A stretch of DNA of 64,000 bases from NCBI GenBank assembly GCA_015680905.1, contig CM027381.1, forward strand, positions 62,128,501-62,192,500. The letters are read 5' to 3'. Both the position numbers and the translations under genes were made by a program. Shown in pieces: positions 57,492-64,000 of this stretch. The notes beneath the pieces were generated by a model. The model saw only the letters and a program-made list of their open reading frames with translations. It made no database searches and had not been told where the DNA came from. The DNA is from Coptis chinensis (taxonomy: Eukaryota > Streptophyta > Magnoliopsida > Ranunculales > Ranunculaceae). Each line of letters starts with the position of its first letter. Positions within the stretch are counted from its first letter, which is position 1.

Positions 57492-57824
57492 TGATATACG
57501 TAAAAATAAAACTAGATTTCTCTAACTTATTCTTACATTATCAATTATTTATTTCCTACTCTCACATATATATATATATATAGTACGCAATATATAGAGT
57601 ACGGAATCGTTCCACTCTTAACTCTCTAGACTTAAACAAATTCAACTAATCAAACACAAGGAAACAATAGTGAGAGCAATATTTATGGATGTGAATTTAT
57701 ACTACGAAACTAAATATATGAATTTAACTTATACTAATTTAATTAAAGTAATTGAATATGACTTGAATAAAATATGTAGAAGAATATAAAGAGATTGAAA
57801 CCCACTTTAATTAATACTTAACAT
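57492..57824 (-). repeat. Outer element 5' LTR, remaining 333 bp
   Basis: Aligns with 30359-30690 of the other LTR, including TATACTACGAAACTAAATAT (reverse sense in the element). It stops at TTAATACTTAACAT where the LINE begins. The missing 1.1 kb is not found after the LINE. Confidence 0.85.
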
Positions 57825-58527
57825 ATTTTTTTTTTTGTAGGCAAGCGGGGTTTTTAATGAGCTCCCCTTCATTAAAGAAATAAATAGTAACTGAGTTGTT
57901 TACAATCTCACATACTCTATGCCAATGGCATCCTCATATACAATCTTCCTAATATCCTCTGAAAATGAGCTAGGGATTATATCAATATTCCTCACATTGG
58001 GTACATTATCAGCTAATGCATCAGCCAATTTATTCGCTTCCCTATACACATGAATTATATTAAACTGCTCCAAGTGTCTCACCAGCTCTTCAATGCTCCG
58101 GATTAGCTTCCTTGCGTGCCATGGGTACTGCCCTTTTGTGTTCATGAATGAGACGACATTCATTGAGTCTATCCTTGCTTCAATTCGCTGTATACCTTGT
58201 TGCCTTGTCATTTCCAGCCCCTTTTCCAATCCTTGTAGTTCGATCATGGCAATGCTGCGATGTTCTGACTTTCCTTTACTTGCCGCGATAACTTCTCCCT
58301 TGTCTGTTCGAATAATTGATGCCCATCCTCCCAAGTCTCCTTGTAAGGTCCCATCGGTGTTTAACACATGTAGAGCAGCTTCAGTTTTCTCCCATCTACA
58401 TATCTTTTTCATTGTTTCCCTTTCTTCAATCCTCCGGCTCCGAGGTTTGCTAAGAAATTCCAATCCCTTCACGGCTCCATAGCTACTCTTAGTGATTGCA
58501 GGTTTAATTCTTGCATCATTAAAGATC
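57825..58527 (-). mobile_element. 5'-truncated LINE with poly(A) tail
   Basis: On the minus strand an RNase H-containing 3' end is followed by a 3' untranslated stretch and a poly(A) tail, seen as the T run 57826-57837. The tail abuts the LTR remnant. The 5' end joins directly to a gypsy gag sequence at about 58527. Confidence 0.8.
57900..58527 (-). CDS. LINE ORF2 C-terminal RNase H (RVT_3 type)
   Basis: About 208 codons are open without a break down to the stop at 57900. LNTDGTLQGDLGGWASIIR supplies the first catalytic Asp, ELQGLEKGLEM the Glu, ARIDSMNVV the second Asp, and YREANKLADALAD the last conserved segment. This is the plant LINE type of RNase H that follows the RT. The open frame extends to 58553, but its first codons come from the adjoining gypsy DNA. 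RT and endonuclease are absent. Confidence 0.88.
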
Positions 58528-58899
58528 CCGCTTACATGAACCAACAAATTCAAATTTTAACGCCTATCCAACAATCACTTCAAAGAATTGGCAAGAAAAG
58601 AGTCGAAGGCGAGCTTCTACAAGCGCTCCAAACCCTAAACCAAAGAAATGAACTCACTAACGCCCCCAGGTAAAGCACCCCCACCCAAGGCGCGAGGTCC
58701 ATGCAATCAACACTCCACGATCCGAAAAACTGCCGACAATCGACACGATGCCGATGATCAACCAAAAGAATAGAGGGTTCCAAGGAATCTATTTCTAAGA
58801 ATGAACCTACGGAAGATTCCCCTGCATTCAACAGAGTCAACACCAATGTAGAAACCAAGCGGTGCAGACTTTTGCCAAATCCCTTAAGGCACCGCTTCC

Positions 58900-59500
58900 A
58901 GCACGCTGGCAAAAGAATAAAACTGATGACAATTTTGCTGAAATTCAGAGACTTTTCAAAATTTAACAATAAACTTACCTTTTCTCGATGCCTTAAAATT
59001 ATTACCAAAACATGCAAAATTTCTGAAAGATATGTGCACCACAAAAAGAAGAACTAACGCTCTCAACAAGCCGCTCCTCACGAGAATGCCCTCCATTACC
59101 AACACAATGGTATAGTAAAATACAAGGACCCCGGTAGATAACGGTTCCATGCACCTTAGGTGGCAAATACACTACCACGCCTACTAGACCTAGGAGCTAG
59201 TGTGAACTTACTTCCATATTATTTATTTAAACAACTAGGTCTTCATGAACTTAAACCTACCACCATGACTCTGCTAAGTTAGCAGATCGCTCCATAAAGT
59301 ATCCAAAAGGAATTGTGAAAACGCCCTTGTAAAGTCCAAGATTTCTTCATCCCGTAGACTTTGTTATTTTGATACGTAAGTTGCATGTGATTCCATTCCA
59401 ATCATCTTAGGACGCTCTGCTCGCCAACGCTAATGCTCTATTAATCCGTCGAGATGGTTCCATGACCATGTCCTTCGGAAATCTTTCGTCGAGGTGAATG
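58900..59500 (+). pseudogene. Copy 2 gag-protease region
   Basis: Contains the NNFAEI-like and NLPFLDALKLLPKHAKFL blocks (58927-59025) and LLDLGASVNLLPYYLFKQLG (59180-59245) across changing frames. Matches 41040-41640. Confidence 0.8.
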
Positions 59501-59829
59501 TGTTCAAGTTGATGAAACAACTTCCGTTCTGACATTGATGGTGAGGTTAATAAAGACAGCGATTCCAAGAGTATTTTACAAACTCTTTTCCCCAAGATGA
59601 AGTGTACCAATTTCTTTCCTTTAGCTTACTCGAAGTTTGAGGGCCCATGATTATGGCACAAGAAGTAAAACGCCATAGAGTCGCATTATTATTTGACCCT
59701 ACAAATGTGATGTCATAACTTGGATGATCATCAATCGCTTACTACATGGATGATGACCTTCCTCAAGAATCTTTAATACCCACTCGCCTACACCCGAATT
59801 AAAACCACTTCCTTCCGAATTAAAATACG

Positions 59830-60700
59830 CATACCTTGGATGCTGGATGGTCGCCACCCGTTATTATTTCTTCACAATTAACGGCGGTGATCGGGAAGCT
59901 CGCTTAATTAATGTCATTCAACAACATCGCTCGCTATCGGATGGTCCCTAGATGACATTAAAGGCATTGAACCTAATGTGTGCACCCATCGCATACACCG
60001 AAGAAAATGCAAAGACGTCAAGCGTGAACCACGCTGCCGCCTAAACCCTACCATGAAAGATGTGGTCCGAGAGGAAGTGTTAAAATTACTAGATCACGGT
60101 ATTATTTACCCTATCTCCGATAGTGTTTGGGTGAGGTCCTGCATACACTAGTTCCAAAGAAATCGCATTACAGTTGTCGCGAAATGATAAAGATGAATGC
60201 ATTTCCGCCAGATCCCAAGAAAATGGCGGAATATGCATCGACTATCGCAAACTTAATGCCGCCACTCGTAAAGATCACTTTCCACTTCCATTCATCGATC
60301 GGATGCTCAACGCTTAGCCGGTCATGCCTATACACCGCTTGATGGTTATTCCGTTATTTTCAGATAGTCATAGACCCCGGCCGATCAAGAAAAGACAACG
60401 TTCACTTTGCCCATTTGGTACATTTGCATATAGATCTAATGCCTTTTGGCCTTTGCAATGCACACAGTACTTTCCAACGCTGCATGCTTCATATTTTCGA
60501 TATGGTTGAACGGTTTATGGAGGTATTCATGGACTTTTCTCAATTTATGGAGATTCTTTTCGATAGTCGTTTTTATCAAATCTTGAAAAAGTATTTACAC
60601 GCCAGGAAGAGAAAACCTTGTTCTTAATTGGGAAAAATGTCATTTCATGGTTACTAAAGGAATAGTTTTAGGACATATCGTTTCAAAGGACGGAATCAAG
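59830..60700 (+). pseudogene. Copy 2 reverse transcriptase
   Basis: Matches 41970-42830: DDIKGIEPNVCTHRIH, VREEVLKLLD, a broken IDYRKLN, FGLCNAHSTFQRCMLHI and the catalytic loop as F-M-D-F near 60527-60538, one residue short of F-M-D-D-F. Multiple frame changes. Confidence 0.85.
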
Positions 60701-61310
60701 TCGACAAAGCTAAGATAGAAAAAAAATTGCTTCACTTCCTATACCAAAAACAGCTTAAGACATTCAAGCATTCTTAGGACACGCAGTGTTTCTATAGGAG
60801 ATTTATTCAAGATTTCTCAAAGGTTGCTAGACCGTTAACCAATCTCCTGCTTAAAGATGCCTCTTTTGATTTCAGTTCGGTTGCAAACAAGCCTTTGAGG
60901 TATTAAAAATCGATTAACTACAACTCCCATAATTCAACCAATTGATTGGTCTAAACCTTTTGAATTAATGTGACGCGAAATGCGACTATGCTATTGAGTC
61001 GCATTTGGGGGCAACGCCGAGAAGATAAGCCAGCTTGTCATTTACTATGCTGAGTAAAACCCTTTAATGAAGCTCAACGAAACTATACCACCACCGAAAA
61101 GAGTTTCTCAGCCATTATATACGCTAGATAAGTTTCGGCCCTTACCTAGTGGGTTCTCCAACTATTGTCTACACCTAACCATGTCGCGGCACTTCGCTAT
61201 CTATTAGCGAAAAAAGATGCAAAACAAAGGTTGATCCGATGGATTCTCCTTTTTGCAAAGAGTTTACTCTCAAATTAGAGATAAAAAGGTAGCTTAAAAT
61301 GTGGTTGCAG
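60700..61310 (+). pseudogene. Copy 2 RNase H
   Basis: Matches 42830-43440 with LNEAQRNYTT and broken flanks. The first catalytic segment (near 60955-61020) is disrupted by frame changes. Confidence 0.75.
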
Positions 61311-61329
61311 CACTATTTATCAAGACTTG

Positions 61330-62690
61330 TCGATGATGTTGATACCGATCTCAACCTATCTCGTGATTCCTTTCCGGATGAACACTTGTACTCTATTTTT
61401 TCGCCCCTTGGTACGCCGACATAGTAAATTACTTAGTTACCGAGGAAGTTCCTTTATCTTGGTCTCAGAATGACCGGAAAAAGTTTTTATCCAATCGCGG
61501 AAATTTATTTCCGATGATCCCTACCTCTTCAAGTATTGTTCGCACTAACTAATCCGGCCACTGCATTCCCCGACCGGAACACAACGATGTGTTATCCTTT
61601 CCGCCATGAACAATCTTGTGGTGGTCATTTTAGTGGTAAGAAAACCGCGCCAAGGTTCTACAATGGTTTTTTTGGCCAACACCGCTTAGAGATGCACATG
61701 AGCATTGCAAAGCATGCAATCGCCGCCCAGCTTAGGGTCGCATTACTCAACGCAATATGATGCCCTTAAATTCCATTCTAATTGTGGAAATCTTTGATGT
61801 ATGGGGGCATCGACTTCATGGGTCCATTTCCAAATTCTCATGGCTTCCTATACATACTTGTAGCAGTTTGACTATGTGTCAAAATGGATTGAGGCATTGG
61901 CATGTCGTATAACGATCATAAAACAGTCGCTTTGTTTTGTAAAAGAAAATATTTTCTCGACGGTGTTCCAAAAGCTATAATTAGTGACGGGGAAAACATT
62001 TCGCAATAAAATTTTGAATCATTAGTAAGAAATATGGAGTCACGCACAAAGTGGCAACTCCGTATCATCCTCAAAACCAAAGTGGTCAAGTAGAAGTCTC
62101 TAATCGAGAAATAAAATCCATTTTGGAAAAAACTGTCAATCCATCTAGGAAAGACCGGTTCTACGATTATCCCATGCCTTGTGGGCATACATAACAGCTT
62201 TTAAGACACCTATAGGGATGTCTCCGTATAAACTCTTTTGGAAAACCCCGTCATCTGCCGGTTGAACTTGAGCACCGCGTTCTCTATGAGCCATCAAAAG
62301 CCTCAATTATAACACTAACGTGCAAGCAGTTAAAAAGAGAAAATTGCGCTTAAATGAGCTTGAGGAAATTCGAGTGATGCCTATGATCTCAAATCCTATA
62401 AAGCCAACATGAAAAGAGTGCATGATGCCAACATATTGCTTAAAAAGAGTTCAAAGTCGGTCAAAAAGTTTTGATGTACAACTCAAGATTACACATTTTT
62501 CGTGAAAATTAAAACTTCGATGGTCCGGTCCTTTCACTGTGTCACCGCCACCCCTTATGGGCTATCTCTCAGAAAAACGAAATGATGGTAGCGAATTCCA
62601 AGTAAATGGCCGCCTTTAAACATTATCATGAGTTTAAGCTTCCGGATGTCGGCGAGACTCTTTCCATGATCCATCTACACAGACTAATAG
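61330..62690 (+). pseudogene. Copy 2 integrase
   Basis: Matches 43460-44850. The zinc region HEQSCGGHFSGKK is readable at 61610-61650, and SKWIEALAC (about 61880-61905), [17 protein letters not shown] (about 62083-62130) and the tail are recognisable in changing frames. Confidence 0.82.
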
Positions 62691-63184
62691 ATTAAGCTGG
62701 TGTACTTCTTTCCATAAATTTAAACAGGAAAAGTATGCCATTAGGGTAGGGCCCTCTTCTATTTTCTTTTCTAAAATTCCTTAGAGTGTGTGGTTGCAAG
62801 CCCGGAACCTTAGTCCACGAAAAACTCTACTTTAAACCGAGTATAAATGTCTTCGATAATCGAAAGCAAACGTGCCTCCGTGAAAACAATGGGTACCAAA
62901 ATTTCAACTCCTTCTTTCTCCTCCCTTTTCTATTCTCTTCCTCGGAACTCCAACTCATCATTTGGTCCAAATCTCACCCATCTCGAATTGGTAATGGTCG
63001 TAGTACTTTTGCTCGAAAAGATGAGATTTAAAAGGATGGGGTGGTGTATGAACTGCCAAACTCCTTCGTCCGTGTCTTGATCTTTTTATCCGAGATGAGC
63101 CGGTATAAGGTATATTATTGTCCGACACCAGCTCAACAGATAAACTTCGCCGCCGTCCCCGCTGTTCCCACAAAGTTGGGATTC

Positions 63185-63390
63185 GCCTTGAGAATCTGGA
63201 CGCTAAAAGACTCACATTCGCCTTGAGGATCTGACGCTAAAAGACTCACATTCGCCTTGAGAATCGGACGTTAAAAGACTCACATTTCGCCTTGAGGATC
63301 CGACGTTAAAAGACTCACATTCGCCTTGGAGGATCCGACGTTAAAAGACTCACTTTCGCCTCTTGAGGATCCGACGCTAAAAGACTCAAC
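63185..63390 (+). repeat. 33-34-bp tandem repeat, six units, copy 2
   Basis: Unit built on GCCTTGAGGATCCGACG then TTAAAAGACTCACATTC. Homologous to the five-unit array at 45341-45507. Confidence 0.88.
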
Positions 63391-64000
63391 ATGTATATAC
63401 TGCTTTTGTTTTATTAGCACCCAAAGATGGTGCCCAAAGAGAGTCGGATATGCACCATCGGACATTTCCTAGTTCGTGACGGGCAATGGATTCCCCCTGT
63501 GCCAACCCCGCTCAGTTTTCTATGTGACTGCTTTGGGCGGTTTGAGGCTATACCATATGTACTAAGGGTAATATTATTATTAGACCATTGCACATTGGTC
63601 AAGGATGGTACCGCCCCAAACCCTAGCCCCCAAAACATAAAGGATAAGCCACGTCACGGGCTGGATTGGGTTCGCCTTAGAGCCGACATGAAAGTTGCCC
63701 GAAAGTTAAGCCGTTTTGTGATATGTTGTTTTATTTGGATTTCCGGTGTTGTTGACACGCTCTTTTCTCGACTTGTACATTTGTATATAAAGGATAAATA
63801 GATAAAACCAAAGTTTGGTTGAAAAAAAAAAAAAAAAAAAAAAAAATTGATGTTTGAATGTGATTTTTCATATTCTAGTGGATGGCATTTTAATATTGAT
63901 CGTTTCGATATCTCATCCGTTAAATTCGAGTTGAAACTAATCAATTTCCACGCTTGAAATTTCGAACTTTTCGACATAAGAGGAATTTCTGTAATTCATT

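Larger units (their letters stand above)
30359..57824 (-). mobile_element. Outer Athila-like Ty3/gypsy element, gag plus protease only, split by a 19.2-kb insertion
   Basis: Minus orientation: right LTR remnant (57492-57824), primer site, leader, gag (56208-55376 and 36123-35450), protease ORF (35187-34246), long non-coding 3' region, polypurine tract (31778-31793), left LTR (30359-31777). The insertion at 36129-55370 is bounded by GAATG. Without the insertion and with a full right LTR the element would be roughly 9 kb. No RT, RNase H or integrase is visible between the protease stop and the left LTR. Confidence 0.85.
58528..64000 (+). mobile_element. Second copy of the inner Athila-like element, 5'-truncated, leaving the window
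   Basis: Collinear with 40628-46110: gag end, protease, RT, RNase H, integrase, post-integrase spacer and tandem array. It begins abruptly at GCTTACATGAACCAAC inside gag. Blocks of tens of identical bases alternate with short discordant clusters. No LTR is present in the window. Confidence 0.92.

Overview
The window is plant nuclear DNA, most likely from a eudicot. It is AT-rich and has GT-AG spliced genes, Ty1/copia and Ty3/gypsy LTR retrotransposons, L1-type LINE pieces, and hAT-, Mutator- and CACTA-like DNA elements. I cannot name the species. Host genes are few; most of the 64 kb is mobile elements nested in one another.

Bases 1-28,000 are the gene-bearing part. The one convincing intact gene is a cytochrome P450 of the CYP85 clan on the minus strand (22076 down to 18380). 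Nine exons join in frame to 481 codons with every P450 signature in place. A close paralogue appears only as its first exon (2285-2050); a gypsy LTR and gag fragment (1-1795) lies where its intron 1 would continue. Between the paralogues are a possible unrecognised broken gene (4778-5682), a LINE fragment (6880-7680), several short DNA elements, and a copia compound (8930-17027) in which one copia element sits inside the arms of an inverted LTR pair. An F-box/DUF295 pseudogene (25695-26320) lies next to a CACTA transposon end.

Small non-autonomous DNA elements mark this part: three members of a hAT-like family (7933-8357, 12691-13111, 22254-23723) packed with GATATATC/CGATAT motifs, two members of a Mutator-like family (3888-4213, 27756-28022), and a foldback element between two (TA)n tracts inside the last P450 intron.

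Bases 28,000-64,000 are a stack of gypsy elements. A gypsy with a 45-bp minisatellite after its integrase was hit by a minus-strand Athila-like element carrying gag and protease but no visible reverse transcriptase (left LTR 30359-31777, right LTR remnant 57492-57824). That element's gag was then hit by a 19.2-kb plus-strand Athila-like element (36129-55370) flanked by a perfect GAATG duplication. After the right LTR remnant come a 5'-truncated LINE (57825-58527) and a second, 5'-truncated copy of the larger Athila-like element (58528 to the window end).

I found no RNA genes, CRISPR arrays, replication origins or prokaryote-type systems. The most unusual observations are the inverted-LTR structure with a possible microhomology origin, the paired-arm minisatellite, the non-autonomous/autonomous Athila nest, and a clustered pattern of disagreements between the two long Athila copies that may reflect sequencing error.
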